From assembly GCA_947084935.1 (NCBI GenBank), contig CAMTUH010000004.1, positions 1 to 64,000 on the forward strand: a stretch of DNA of 64,000 nt, written 5' to 3'. Position 1 is the stretch's first letter; every line of letters starts with the position of its first letter. The notes under the pieces are model-generated. The model was given only the letters and a program-made list of their open reading frames with translations, was not told where the DNA came from and did no database searches. The stretch is from CAMTUH01 sp947084935. GTDB taxonomy: Bacteria > Pseudomonadota > Gammaproteobacteria > Coxiellales > Coxiellaceae. This document shows positions 54,643 to 63,942 of the stretch, one piece after another. The position numbers were made by a program, and so were the translations under genes.

Positions 54643-55172
54643 TTAGAGCATTCATCGCAATTCCCTTATCGCTATCGGATCGCCGGCTTTTACAACGTGC
54701 CAGTGCACCTCTGGCAGAGGTGCACAACGATCACGTTCGATGGCTCAGTCTGGAAAATTGGCATCTTACCGTTCGTTTTCTTGGAAACGTGGACGACGCA
54801 ACCCAGGATGTTTTGATTGAGGCGATGCGTCAGACAGCGCAAAAAGTTAAAAAATTTAAAATGATTATCAGAAAGATAGGTGGGTTTCCTTCATTAAAAT
54901 CTCAAATAGTCGCGGCGCACGTGGACGCTCATCCCACGCTGGATCATTTGTTTGTAGGCTTGGATGAAGCGGCTGTGATTTCAGGGTTACCGCAAGAAGA
55001 TCGTTCTTATAAGCCGCACATTACCCTGGGAAAAGCAGCACAACCGCGTCGATTGGCGCCGATTGAAATCCCTCCTTTAGTCGTTGAAGCACGCGAACTT
55101 GTTTTTTATGAAAGCCAACCAACGGACGAAGGCAGTCGCTACCGTGCACTCAAAAGATTTTCATTTGGTTAA
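54639..55172 (+). CDS. thpR: RNA 2',3'-cyclic phosphodiesterase (2'-5' RNA ligase family)
   Basis: Two-histidine phosphodiesterase. The paired HxT motifs are intact: HLTVRFLG (about residue 44) and HITLGK (about residue 127). Length 177 residues. It overlaps ggt by four bases (ATGA). It hydrolyses 2',3'-cyclic RNA ends in vitro; the physiological substrate is uncertain. Confidence 0.92.
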   Translation: MIRAFIAIPLSLSDRRLLQRASAPLAEVHNDHVRWLSLENWHLTVRFLGNVDDATQDVLIEAMRQTAQKVKKFKMIIRKIGGFPSLKSQIVAAHVDAHPTLDHLFVGLDEAAVISGLPQEDRSYKPHITLGKAAQPRRLAPIEIPPLVVEARELVFYESQPTDEGSRYRALKRFSFG

Positions 55173-55222
55173 ATTAACATTTTCCGCTAAACTGTTCTTC
55201 AACTATTGACGAGGAGAAGCGA

Positions 55223-55522
55223 ATGGCGTCTTCAATTGAAGATATTACCGTTGAATATATCGAAGATGGTGTGACTACCATCAAGCAATTGGATAAAGCG
55301 GTCTTAACCAAAGGAGCCTGGTGCACAATTGTATTCAAAGTACAAACCTGGGACCGCGCCAAACAAAAATATCACCCCGTCAGTTACATGATTCGGCGTT
55401 ATCAAAAACGCGGCGGTGAATTCAAAGCGCGCTCGAAATTCAATATTTCCAGCAACGATCAAGCTCAGAAGATCATCGACACACTGACGAAGTGGATGGC
55501 AGAAGAGGAACCCGCATCGTAG
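55223..55522 (+). CDS. small conserved-looking cytoplasmic protein
   Basis: I recognise no named family. The 99-residue product has no signal peptide. It is basic and rich in beta-prone residues in the middle (WCTIVFKVQTWDRAKQKY, then YMIRRYQKRGG), with a C-terminal helix. A strong GAGGAG site precedes the ATG. The next gene runs convergently. Confidence 0.7.
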   Translation: MASSIEDITVEYIEDGVTTIKQLDKAVLTKGAWCTIVFKVQTWDRAKQKYHPVSYMIRRYQKRGGEFKARSKFNISSNDQAQKIIDTLTKWMAEEEPAS

Positions 55523-55549
55523 CCCCCTCAAGCCCAACCTAAAACGCGA

Positions 55550-55735
55550 TTAATTTTCAGTAAACGCCTCAAAGCCGAGGTCAATTAATTGCTGGCCAGC
55601 CCACTGATACCAAAAGTCTCGCCTTTCCCGAGCGGCGAGTATTTCTATGTACTGTGAATCATGCGAGTCAATACGAATAAATGGATGGGCAAGCTGTGGG
55701 ACGTCATTTAATTTATTAGGGAAAAATAAAATGTT
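55550..55735 (-). pseudogene. coding-like remnant in frame after the toxin stop
   Basis: Directly after the TAA of the yafQ-type gene the same frame stays open for 61 codons to a TAA at 55550, with protein-like composition (FIRIDSHDSQYIEILAARE, RRDFWYQWAGQQL). There is no ATG, GTG or TTG start in the frame. It could be the decayed 3' end of a gene interrupted by the toxin-antitoxin insertion, or a chance open frame. I cannot identify the protein. Confidence 0.35.
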
Positions 55736-56005
55736 TTATTCCAACAAGTCGGAGTGACTGCCCGTGCGAATGAAGGTAATTGATTTTTTATCCATCAGGT
55801 AAATCAATAACCAATCCGGCTCAATGTGACATTCGCGGCAATCGGTATATTCACCTTTTAAGGGATGGTCAAGAAATTTTTTATCTAATGGATTTTGATT
55901 AATGAGATGTTCCATCACATTTTTTAATTTACCCGCATCCTTACCTTGTTTTTGGATGCGCTTTAAGTCTTTTTTAAACTTCTTCTTGAAAAATGCTTCC
56001 AGCAT
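55736..56005 (-). CDS. YafQ-like (RelE superfamily) mRNA interferase toxin
   Basis: Ribosome-dependent endoribonuclease toxin of the type II YafQ group. In its 89 residues the YafQ catalytic pattern is intact: HPLKG, REC, then HIEPDWLLIY and TGSHSDLLE. It follows the antitoxin gene with no gap (TAAATG), so its translation depends on the upstream gene. Confidence 0.9.
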   Translation of the reverse strand: MLEAFFKKKFKKDLKRIQKQGKDAGKLKNVMEHLINQNPLDKKFLDHPLKGEYTDCRECHIEPDWLLIYLMDKKSITFIRTGSHSDLLE

Positions 56006-56263
56006 TTATATTCCCAGTTTTTTGAAAAGGTCCTGAGCATTCTTTGCTTTAATTACTCCTTTTCCTTTGCGCGCTTCGCGAATAGCGCGTTTAGTTTCTC
56101 GGTTAGGCAACAGCAAGTTGCAGGGGAATCCGTGCTCGCGCTGAATGAGCTTATAGATCATTGTAATAGCCTGACTCGGCTTAATACCGATATCATCGAG
56201 AATCTCGTGCACCTCGTTTTTAAGCGCCGGCTCTATACGTACTCGGATAAAATCTGATTTCAT
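56006..56263 (-). CDS. DinJ/RelB-like antitoxin
   Basis: Ribbon-helix-helix antitoxin that should bind the YafQ-like toxin and repress its own promoter. The DinJ pattern IRVRIEPALKNEVHEILDDIGI, SQAITMIYKLI and the hydrophobic GFPCNLLLPN tail are present. Length 85 residues from the ATG at 56263; a longer frame adds 19 residues that look non-coding. No obvious Shine-Dalgarno site. A TACAAT sequence lies about 33 bases upstream on the minus strand. Confidence 0.88.
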   Translation of the reverse strand: MKSDFIRVRIEPALKNEVHEILDDIGIKPSQAITMIYKLIQREHGFPCNLLLPNRETKRAIREARKGKGVIKAKNAQDLFKKLGI

Positions 56264-56429
56264 TAGGAGACAACCTTTCTTGCTAAATTCAATACCAATT
56301 GTACCACAAATGGGATACAAAGCTCACCTTAAATCGGATTATGTTTCAATCCAGAAAAACTATTCAGATCAACACATTAATTTGCATCGCGCGGAGAATT
56401 CCGTATAATTTCAGGGTTAGCGAAGTAAA

Positions 56430-57851
56430 TTACACACAGCGCGTCACGTTAACAAATTCATCAATCGGCATTGCGTCTAATTTTTTGTGGTCTTCGGAAA
56501 GGGCGATGAGTTGTTCTGCTTGCTTTTTATCGAAGTGATCCCGCACGGCGCGACGGAATTTTTCCAGCAATACAGGAATGCCTTCTTTACGGCGACGTCG
56601 ATGACCGATGGGGTATTCCACCGTAACAGTTTCGGTGTTCGTACCGTCTTTGAAAAAGATTTGAATCGAATTTCCAATGGAGCGTTTGTTTGGATCTAAG
56701 TAATCTTTTGTGAAGGGTGGATGCTCAACCACTTCCATTTTACCGCGTAGGGCATCGATACGAGGATCTTTCGCTATGTCGTCTTCGTAATGCGCCGCCG
56801 TTAATTCACCAAAAATCAGCGGAACGGCAACCATGTATTGTATGCAATGATCGCGGTCGGCGGGATTATACAGCGGGCCTTTTTTATCAATAATCCGCAC
56901 GGCCGACTCCTGAGTTTTAATGACGATGCTTTTAATATCGTCGATCCGGTTTTTTACTGGATCGTGCAAGGCAAGCGCACATTCCACCGCTGTTTGCGCG
57001 TGAAATTCCGCTGGAAAAGAAATTTTAAACAGTACATTTTCCATCACGTAAGAGCCATACGGTCGTTGGAATTTAAAGCGATTCCCGCGAAACGACGCAT
57101 CGTAAAATCCCCAGGTAGGAGCAGTGAGCACGCTGGGATAACCCATTTCGCCCCGCATAGCCATCAGCGCCAAACGAACGCCGCGACTCGTTGCATCACC
57201 GGCTGCCCAGGATTTTCGCGAACCGGTATTCGGCGCGTGGCGATAGGTCCGCAAGCTTTGTCCATCCACCCAAGCCAGCGAAACGGCATTACAAATTTTT
57301 TCTCGATCGCCACCCAATAAAAAAGTAGCTAACGCCGTGGTGGCTACTTTAACCAACACCACGTGATCCAAACCCACACGATTGAAGCCGTTTTCCAAGG
57401 CAATTACGCCCTGAATTTCATGCGTTTTAATCATCGCCAAAAAAACATCGTGTACGGTAAATGTTTTTTCCTTTTGTCGAGTTAAATAGTCGGTAACGGC
57501 TAAAATACCGCCCAAATTATCCGAAGGGTGACCCCATTCCGCCGCCAGCCACGTGTCATTAAAATCCAGCCAACGAATCAGCGCGCCGATATTAAACGCT
57601 CCTTGAACGGGATCTAATTCGTACGACGTTCCAGGCACGCAGGTTCCATTTTTCAGAGTAGCGCCCGGAACAACGGGTCCCAACAGCTTAGTACAGTGTT
57701 TATTGGACAACGCCATAAAACCGCAGGCGAGTGCATCTAAAAAACAATAACGCGCGGTATCAATCGCTTCTTGGCTATTGATGCGATAATTAACGACGTA
57801 GTCGGCAATGTCTTGAATTTCTTTGTCGAAATCAGGGCGAACGTTCTTCAT
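56430..57851 (-). CDS. prpD: 2-methylcitrate dehydratase PrpD
   Basis: Dehydrates 2-methylcitrate in propionyl-CoA breakdown. MmgE/PrpD fold of 473 residues with the family segments [23 protein letters not shown] (read as overlapping short motifs) and [15 protein letters not shown]. It starts four bases inside the end of prpC. No acnD or prpF is present, so it is the PrpD-type route. Confidence 0.94.
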   Translation of the reverse strand: MKNVRPDFDKEIQDIADYVVNYRINSQEAIDTARYCFLDALACGFMALSNKHCTKLLGPVVPGATLKNGTCVPGTSYELDPVQGAFNIGALIRWLDFNDTWLAAEWGHPSDNLGGILAVTDYLTRQKEKTFTVHDVFLAMIKTHEIQGVIALENGFNRVGLDHVVLVKVATTALATFLLGGDREKICNAVSLAWVDGQSLRTYRHAPNTGSRKSWAAGDATSRGVRLALMAMRGEMGYPSVLTAPTWGFYDASFRGNRFKFQRPYGSYVMENVLFKISFPAEFHAQTAVECALALHDPVKNRIDDIKSIVIKTQESAVRIIDKKGPLYNPADRDHCIQYMVAVPLIFGELTAAHYEDDIAKDPRIDALRGKMEVVEHPPFTKDYLDPNKRSIGNSIQIFFKDGTNTETVTVEYPIGHRRRRKEGIPVLLEKFRRAVRDHFDKKQAEQLIALSEDHKKLDAMPIDEFVNVTRCV

Positions 57852-58972
57852 TCTTTTCTCTTTTCGATGGAGATAAATTCCAGAGGCTCGGGACCAATGT
57901 ATTCAGAAATAGGACGAATTAATTTATTATCCGAACGCTGCTCCAAAACGTGCGCCGCCCAACCCGTGATTCGCGACATCACAAACAACGGCGTGAACAT
58001 GTCGGTGGGTATTTTACAAAAGGCATACGCGGACGCACTGTAAAAATCTAAATTCGGAAATAATTTCTTTTCATTCCACATAATAGATTCAATGCGTTCG
58101 GATACCGGATAAAGTTGTTTGTCTCCTAATTTATCCGCGAGCTTTTTCGACCAGGCTTTAATAATTTTTGATCGAGGATCCGATGTCGTATACACCCGAT
58201 GGCCAAAACCCATAATGAGTTCTTTTTTGGCCAGCATACTTTTCACGCCTTTTTCAGCTTCTTCAGGCGTTTTGAAACGGCAGATCAGTTTGTAGGCTTC
58301 TTCGTTAGCGCCACCGTGCAGCGGCCCTCGTAGGGTGCCAATCGCACTGCAAATTGTCGAGTAAAAATCTGACAACGTAGCAGCCGTGACTCGTGCTGCA
58401 AAAGTAGAAGCATTAAATTCGTGTTCGGCGTAAAGAATCAAAGACACGTCTAACATGCGCGCTTGCAAGGGATCTGGTTCTTTACCGTGCAATAAATGAA
58501 GAAAATAAGCCGCCGTGCTGGAATCCTTGAGTTCGGTATCCACGCGCTTTTTGTCGTTTTGAAAATGATACCAATACAATAACATCGCAGGAAAAATCGC
58601 AATCAAACGATTAGCAATATCGATCGCAGTGTGTGAATGGGTTTCCGGTTCAATCGTTCCCAGCAGGCTGCAACCGGTTCGCAACACGTCCATCGGATGA
58701 GCCGACTTCGGAATTTGCTCAAGCGTCGTTTTCAACGGGGAAGGCAATGATCTCAATTTAATCAATTGCGATTGGTATGCGCGCAATTGTTTTTCAGTGG
58801 GTAACTTTCCGTAGACCAAGAGGTAAGCAACTTCCTCAAAACAAGCTTTTTCGGCCAGATCATCGATGGAGTAACCGCGGTAATGCAGCCCCACGCCTTT
58901 CAACCCAACCGTACAGATACCCGACTTGCCCGCTACAATGCCTGCTAAGCCTCCCGTTTTTGCTTGTCCCAT
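57848..58972 (-). CDS. prpC: 2-methylcitrate synthase PrpC
   Basis: Condenses propionyl-CoA and oxaloacetate; member of the citrate synthase family. [24 protein letters not shown], and [14 protein letters not shown] are intact. At 374 residues it has the short PrpC size rather than the about 430 of proteobacterial GltA. Its end overlaps prpD by four bases. The third cycle gene, prpB (methylisocitrate lyase), is not in this window. Confidence 0.93.
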   Translation of the reverse strand: MGQAKTGGLAGIVAGKSGICTVGLKGVGLHYRGYSIDDLAEKACFEEVAYLLVYGKLPTEKQLRAYQSQLIKLRSLPSPLKTTLEQIPKSAHPMDVLRTGCSLLGTIEPETHSHTAIDIANRLIAIFPAMLLYWYHFQNDKKRVDTELKDSSTAAYFLHLLHGKEPDPLQARMLDVSLILYAEHEFNASTFAARVTAATLSDFYSTICSAIGTLRGPLHGGANEEAYKLICRFKTPEEAEKGVKSMLAKKELIMGFGHRVYTTSDPRSKIIKAWSKKLADKLGDKQLYPVSERIESIMWNEKKLFPNLDFYSASAYAFCKIPTDMFTPLFVMSRITGWAAHVLEQRSDNKLIRPISEYIGPEPLEFISIEKRKE

Positions 58973-59028
58973 AACGTTCTCCCAGGGTTATGAATCCTGA
59001 AAATTTTATCACAAAGAAATAGGGGCTG

Positions 59029-59451
59029 TTACCGATTTAACACGGCCATGGTGAGCCGGGTCACGGATATCAAACGATTTTGTTCATCCACGATATCAAT
59101 ATTCCACACTTGGGTGCTCCGTCCCAGATGAAGGGGTTTGGCCGTGCCAATGACAAAGCCCGATCGAATAGAACGAATGTGGTTGGTGTTGATGGATAAT
59201 CCGACGCAGTACTGCTTCTCGCTGTCCACGCAATAGTTACCCGCAATGCTGCCTACCGTTTCAGCCAGCACACAAGACGCTCCGCCGTGCATAATCCCCA
59301 GCGGTTGATGCGTGCGGTGATCTACCACCATTCGCGCACTAAGGTAATCGTCTCCAACTTCAGTGAATTCAATTCCCATGTGTTCAACAATCGTATTTTT
59401 ACTGCGGTTGGTGGCTGCCGGAACGTCGAGTTTTTCTTTCCAAATGCTCAT
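59029..59451 (-). CDS. hotdog-fold acyl-CoA thioesterase (PaaI/MenI-like)
   Basis: Cytoplasmic thioesterase of about 140 residues. The family pattern HRTHQPLGIMHGGASCVLAET holds the catalytic-type HGG. Substrate unknown; small aromatic or medium-chain acyl-CoAs are usual in the family. It ends 57 bases upstream of prpC on the same strand, so co-transcription with prpCD is possible. Confidence 0.88.
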   Translation of the reverse strand: MSIWKEKLDVPAATNRSKNTIVEHMGIEFTEVGDDYLSARMVVDHRTHQPLGIMHGGASCVLAETVGSIAGNYCVDSEKQYCVGLSINTNHIRSIRSGFVIGTAKPLHLGRSTQVWNIDIVDEQNRLISVTRLTMAVLNR

Positions 59452-59507
59452 GCAGTTCTCTCGAGCTATTTCACTACACTGAATCTAGCACAGATAAGCT
59501 AATTGTC

Positions 59508-59621
59508 GTAGCCTGGGTAGAGCCTGGCAAACCCTCCTTAGCGTAGCCTTGATGGAGCCATGCGTAATCAAGGAATTCAATTCCCGGGTTACGCCTCGAA
59601 GCGAGGCTCCACCCAGGCTAC
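59508..59621. repeat. palindromic repeat, GTAGCCT family
   Basis: Begins GTAGCCTGGGTAGAGCC, contains GTAGCCTTGATGGAGCC and ends GCTCCACCCAGGCTAC, with the shared ATCAAGGAATTCAATTCCCGGGTTACGCC core in between (overlapping short blocks). It lies between the divergent thioesterase and ugpB genes, upstream of the ugpB promoter. Confidence 0.85.
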
Positions 59622-59645
59622 AGTTTGATCCCATGCGCCCAGAAT

Positions 59646-59675
59646 TTGACAGCAGACTTTCAGATAGACTAAAAT
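59646..59675 (+). promoter_or_regulatory. sigma-70 promoter for the ugp operon
   Basis: A perfect TTGACA (59646-59651) and TAAAAT (59670-59675) with an 18-base spacer lie 46 bases before the ugpB start. The start itself has a strong GGAGG site. No Pho-box-like direct repeats were recognised by eye. Confidence 0.65.
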
Positions 59676-59721
59676 TTGCGTTTGAAATCAAAACGTTCTT
59701 TTTCATGGAGGAAAAAGCTAA

Positions 59722-61023
59722 ATGAAAAAATTGCTTTTAGCTTTTATCCTCTTATTCTCCAATACCTCTGCTTTTGCCGCTACCAAAATTGAATTCTGGC
59801 ACTCGATGGGTGGGCAATTGGGCACAGCCCTCGAAGACGTCGTACAGCAATTTAATCTCTCTCAAAAAGACTATGAAATCGTACCGATTTACAAGGGAAC
59901 TTACTCGGATATGCTGACGAGTCTGGTTGCTGCCTTCCGTGCACACCAACAGCCGGGAATTGCGCAAGTGTTCGAGGTGGGAACCGCAACGATGATAAAC
60001 CCGCCGGGTGCTATTAAACCGGTATACCAACTCATGCAAGAAACCCGCACGCCCTTCGACACTGAAATATTTATTCCGGTTGTTGCAGCTTATTATTCAG
60101 ATACCGAAGGACGGCTTCTTGCTATGCCTTTTAATAGCTCGTCCGCGGTGATGTATTACAATAAAGACGCATTTAAAAAAGCGGGATTAGACCCCGATAA
60201 TCCTCCAAAAACGTGGCCCGAAGTGGTGAAGGCGTCACAAAAATTGCTGAAAGCGGGTTATTCGTGTGGATTCACCACAGGGTGGCCATCGTGGACGCAA
60301 ATTGAAACCTTCAGCGCCTGGCACAATCAGCCCATTGCCACGGAAGACAATGGCTTTAAAAGCCTTAACGCGACCATGACTTTCAATAATCCCGTCGTCA
60401 TCAAACAAATTGCTGCGCTTGTGCAATGGGAGAAACAAAATATTTTTCGGTACGGAGGACGCGGCGATAATGCCCAATCGCTTTTTACGAGTGAAGCATG
60501 TGGGATGTTTATTCAATCCTCGGGTGCACGTGCGAACATCCAATCCAATGTGCGTTTCAAATTGGGTACGGCCCTGTTACCTTACTGGCCCAATGTGCCA
60601 GGCACGCCGCAGAATACGATTATCGGCGGCGCTGCATTGTGGACTTTCGTCGGCAAGTCGAAAGCAGAATATCAAGGCATCGCGAAGTTTTATCAATTTC
60701 TCACGACGCCTGCTGTTCAAGTGAAATGGCAGGAGGCCACCGGTTATATTCCCGTCACTCAAGCGGCTTATGCGTTGAGCAAACAACAAGGGTTTTATGT
60801 GAAAAACCCCGGTGCAGAGATCGCTATTAAAGAACTCAATCACAAACCACCCAAACCCTACACGAAAGGGCTGAGGTTGGGTTATTATTCCAATATTCGC
60901 GACATCAATGATGAAGAAATTGAATTTGCCTTATCCGAACAAAAGACAGCAAAAGAGGCGATGGATGAAGCCGTTAAGCGCGATAATTTATTATTGCGCC
61001 GTTTTGAACAAACTGTGAAATAA
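59722..61023 (+). CDS. ugpB: glycerol-3-phosphate ABC transporter, substrate-binding protein
   Basis: Periplasmic binding protein for sn-glycerol-3-phosphate or its diesters. A signal peptide (about 1-19, ending AFA-ATK) is followed by IEFWHSMGGQLG, the UgpB-type N-terminus, and GWPSWTQIE and GGAALWTFVG later. Length 433 residues. The first gene of ugpBAEC, preceded by a TTGACA promoter. Confidence 0.94.
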   Translation: MKKLLLAFILLFSNTSAFAATKIEFWHSMGGQLGTALEDVVQQFNLSQKDYEIVPIYKGTYSDMLTSLVAAFRAHQQPGIAQVFEVGTATMINPPGAIKPVYQLMQETRTPFDTEIFIPVVAAYYSDTEGRLLAMPFNSSSAVMYYNKDAFKKAGLDPDNPPKTWPEVVKASQKLLKAGYSCGFTTGWPSWTQIETFSAWHNQPIATEDNGFKSLNATMTFNNPVVIKQIAALVQWEKQNIFRYGGRGDNAQSLFTSEACGMFIQSSGARANIQSNVRFKLGTALLPYWPNVPGTPQNTIIGGAALWTFVGKSKAEYQGIAKFYQFLTTPAVQVKWQEATGYIPVTQAAYALSKQQGFYVKNPGAEIAIKELNHKPPKPYTKGLRLGYYSNIRDINDEEIEFALSEQKTAKEAMDEAVKRDNLLLRRFEQTVK

Positions 61024-61031
61024 AAATATCT

Positions 61032-61916
61032 ATGCGAACGCGTTCTTACTTTCGCCAATCAATTTGGCCTTACTTGTTTGTGTTGCCACAAGTCATTGCG
61101 ATTGTTGTCTTTTTTTTCTGGCCTGCTTATCTCGCAATAAAAGAGTCATTATTTCGGACCGATGCTTTCGGGCTACACACGCATTTCGTGTGGCTAGATA
61201 ATTTTATTGATATTTTTCAAAGCAGCACCTATATGAATTCTTTATGGGTGACTCTGGTTTTTAGCTTTTTTGTCACGTTTGTTTCGATGGGCAGCGCGTT
61301 GTTAATGGCCGCGATGGTGGATCGCGTCGTGAAAGGACAACGCATTTATAATACGCTATTGATCTGGCCCTACGCCGTTGCACCCGCTATTGCAGGAATA
61401 CTCTGGGCTTTTTTATTTAACCCAGCCGTGGGCGCTCTCGCATTTCCGCTGCAAAAATTGGGTTATCGCTGGGATTACACGATTCATGGCAACCAAGCAA
61501 TGTTTCTGGTGATTTTGGCGTCAGCGTGGCAGCAATTCAGTTATAATTTTGTTTTTTTCTTGGCGGGGCTTAAAGCTGTTCCTAAATCGTTTATTGAAGC
61601 GGCTGCCATTGACGGTGCAGGGCCCTTTAAACGCTTTTGGCACATTCTTTTCCCTCTGTTATCCCCCGTTACCTTTTTCTTGCTCGTGACAAATCTGGTT
61701 TACGCTTTCTTTAAAACCTTCGGCGTTATTCAGATTGTAACGCAGGGTGGCCCGGCGAATGCGACGGATATCTTAGTCTACCGCGTGTACAGCGACGGTT
61801 TCGTGGGTCTCGATTACGGTGGATCATCCGCACAATCCGTCATCTTAATGGTTATTGTATTAGTGTTAACAGTAGTGCAATTTAAATATATTGAAAAACG
61901 CGTGCACTACAAATGA
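61032..61916 (+). CDS. ugpA: glycerol-3-phosphate ABC transporter permease UgpA
   Basis: Inner-membrane permease of the MalF-like group with six helices in 294 residues. The EAA loop EAAAIDGAGPFKRFWHILFP marks the ATPase-contact site. It starts eight bases after ugpB. Its stop codon lies inside a perfect hairpin (61913-61947). Confidence 0.94.
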   Translation: MRTRSYFRQSIWPYLFVLPQVIAIVVFFFWPAYLAIKESLFRTDAFGLHTHFVWLDNFIDIFQSSTYMNSLWVTLVFSFFVTFVSMGSALLMAAMVDRVVKGQRIYNTLLIWPYAVAPAIAGILWAFLFNPAVGALAFPLQKLGYRWDYTIHGNQAMFLVILASAWQQFSYNFVFFLAGLKAVPKSFIEAAAIDGAGPFKRFWHILFPLLSPVTFFLLVTNLVYAFFKTFGVIQIVTQGGPANATDILVYRVYSDGFVGLDYGGSSAQSVILMVIVLVLTVVQFKYIEKRVHYK

Positions 61917-61982
61917 CTGGAGTTCTGGTCTCCAGAACTCCAGTCATCCCGGAAATTTGTTTTTTAAAACAAATTATCCGGG
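61913..61982. repeat. twin-hairpin repeat between ugpA and ugpE
   Basis: The first hairpin, 61913-61947, has exact 16-base arms (ATGACTGGAGTTCTGG) around TCT. The second, 61948-61982, pairs CCCGGAAATTTGTTTT with an almost exact complement. The pair overlaps the ugpA stop and occupies most of the 89-base gap before ugpE. It is REP-like in position, and the TCCCG...CGGGATCCAG form recurs in the element at 2038-2202. Confidence 0.85.
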
Positions 61983-62005
61983 ATCCAGGCCTAAGAGGAC
62001 TATCT

Positions 62006-62854
62006 ATGGTAGAAAAACGCCCTCTATCCACTTTTTTAAGCCACTTCACGCTTATCGTGGGGGCCGCCATTATTATTCTGCCGATTTACATTGCCTTTGT
62101 GGCTTCCACGCACACCGTCGGTGACCTACTTCGCGCACCTATTCCATTTTTACCGGGTAGTCATCTGTGGCAAAATTATAAAACCGTTCTAGTCAGCGGT
62201 GTGCAAGCGGCGGGTAAAGTGCCCATTTCACTCATGATGTGGAACAGCTTAATTATGGCGTTAGCGATCACCGTGGGTAAAATTGCGCTATCGATTATTT
62301 CTGCTTACGCCGTTGTGTTCTTTAATTTTCGTTTTCGCATGCTGGCTTTTTGGATTATTTTTATTACCCTCATGCTACCCGTTGAAGTGCGCATTTTGCC
62401 TTCTTTTGAAGTAGCCGCACGCTTAGATTTGTTAAACAGCTACGTGGGATTATCTTTACCGTTGATGGCTTCTGCAACGGCCACTTTTTTATTCCGGCAG
62501 TTCTTTATGACTTTGCCGCCGGAATTAGTGGAAGCGGCTCGTATCGATGGGGCAGGGCCCATACGCTTTTTTATCGACATTTTACTGCCGCTATCAAAAA
62601 CGAACATCGCCGCACTCTTTGTTATTATGTTTATTTACGGTTGGAATCAATATTTATGGCCCTTGGTTATTACCACGCATTCCGATATGAATACGATCGT
62701 TATGGGTATTCAGCAACTGGCTGATGTTGCCGATCAAGTGCCCGCGTGGAACCAGATTATGGCGACTTCGCTGTTAGCGACGTTTCCACCCATTATTGTG
62801 GTGCTAACCATGCAACGGTGGTTTGTAAAAGGACTGGTTGAGGAAGAGAAATAA
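62006..62854 (+). CDS. ugpE: glycerol-3-phosphate ABC transporter permease UgpE
   Basis: Second permease (MalG-like), six helices in 282 residues, with EAARIDGAGPIRFFIDILLP as the EAA loop. I chose the ATG at 62006, which follows an AGAGGA site. The longer frame from 61913 would translate the hairpin repeat and is rejected. Its stop overlaps the ugpC start by one base. Confidence 0.93.
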   Translation: MVEKRPLSTFLSHFTLIVGAAIIILPIYIAFVASTHTVGDLLRAPIPFLPGSHLWQNYKTVLVSGVQAAGKVPISLMMWNSLIMALAITVGKIALSIISAYAVVFFNFRFRMLAFWIIFITLMLPVEVRILPSFEVAARLDLLNSYVGLSLPLMASATATFLFRQFFMTLPPELVEAARIDGAGPIRFFIDILLPLSKTNIAALFVIMFIYGWNQYLWPLVITTHSDMNTIVMGIQQLADVADQVPAWNQIMATSLLATFPPIIVVLTMQRWFVKGLVEEEK

Positions 62855-63942
62855 TGTCAACGCTCACGTTTAAGCACGTTAAAAAAACTTACGAGGGTGA
62901 ACCGGTTATACACGATTTTACGATTGACATCGCGGACGGTGAATTCATTGTGGTCGTGGGCCCTTCGGGCTGCGGAAAATCAACGTTATTACGCATGGTT
63001 GCTGGGCTTGAAGAAACGAGTGCTGGTGAGATTATTTTGGATAATCGCGTCATCAATCGGCTTGCACCCAAAGATCGTAACATTGCCATGGTCTTTCAGA
63101 ACTATGCGCTTTATCCGCACATGAGTGTATTCGATAACATGGCTTATGGGTTACGCATGCACGGAAAAGACAAAGTGGCGATTAAAAAACGCGTGGAGCG
63201 TACCGCAGAAATTTTAGAACTGTCTCAGTTATTAAACCGAAAGCCACGCGAGCTTTCGGGTGGTCAGCGACAACGCGTCGCCATGGGGCGTGCTATTGTG
63301 CGTCAGCCGAAATTGTTTTTATTCGATGAACCCTTGTCGAATTTAGACGCCAAATTGCGCGTGCAAATGCGGCTTGAAATAAAAAAACTGCAGCGTGAAT
63401 TTAATACCACCAGTATTTATGTGACTCACGATCAAGTGGAAGCGATGACGATGGCGGATCGCCTGGTGGTGTTCAACAAAGGCCACACCGAGCAGATCGG
63501 TAAGCCGCTGGAACTTTACGAAAAACCCGCAACAAAATTTGTCGCCGGTTTTATTGGGTCACCCTCGATGAATTTTCTTCACGCCACCATCAGTGCCGAT
63601 AAGCAAACCGTGGAAGTAACCGGTGGCACGCGTTTTTATCTGGAGGAACGGCATAAGCGGCTGCACGCGAATCAGAAAATTACCGTCGGCATTCGTCCTG
63701 AAAACATTGTTCAGAGCAACTCAGATGAGGCTCATTCGTTTGTATTGCACGTGAGTCATATTGAAACGCTGGGTGCGGATACCTTGCTGTACGGTACGCT
63801 TCCCAGCAATGAGCGCTTGATTACGGTACGCCTCTCGGGAAATATTCGTCCCGAAAGTGGCGCGAAAATTACGCTTAAAGTTGTCTCAGACGCCCTCCAT
63901 TTGTTTGATGCTGAAAGTGGACGAAGGCTAGCTAGCGAGTAA
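62854..63942 (+). CDS. ugpC: glycerol-3-phosphate ABC transporter ATPase UgpC
   Basis: MalK-type ATPase that drives the UgpAE permease. Walker A GPSGCGKST, signature LSGGQRQRVAMGRA and Walker B LFLFDEPLSNLDA lie in the first 240 residues. A C-terminal TOBE/regulatory domain follows (about 240-362; TVGIRPENI). Length 362 residues, complete. No ugpQ phosphodiesterase follows within the last 58 bases of the window, which hold nothing identifiable. Confidence 0.95.
   Translation: MSTLTFKHVKKTYEGEPVIHDFTIDIADGEFIVVVGPSGCGKSTLLRMVAGLEETSAGEIILDNRVINRLAPKDRNIAMVFQNYALYPHMSVFDNMAYGLRMHGKDKVAIKKRVERTAEILELSQLLNRKPRELSGGQRQRVAMGRAIVRQPKLFLFDEPLSNLDAKLRVQMRLEIKKLQREFNTTSIYVTHDQVEAMTMADRLVVFNKGHTEQIGKPLELYEKPATKFVAGFIGSPSMNFLHATISADKQTVEVTGGTRFYLEERHKRLHANQKITVGIRPENIVQSNSDEAHSFVLHVSHIETLGADTLLYGTLPSNERLITVRLSGNIRPESGAKITLKVVSDALHLFDAESGRRLASE

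Noticed and set aside
24757..59621. CRISPR array
   Set aside because: The recurring GTAGCCT elements are palindromic, separated by kilobases and not regularly spaced.
61913..62005. Extended N-terminus of UgpE overlapping ugpA
   Set aside because: It would translate the two hairpins; the ATG at 62006 has its own ribosome site and gives the usual UgpE N-terminus.
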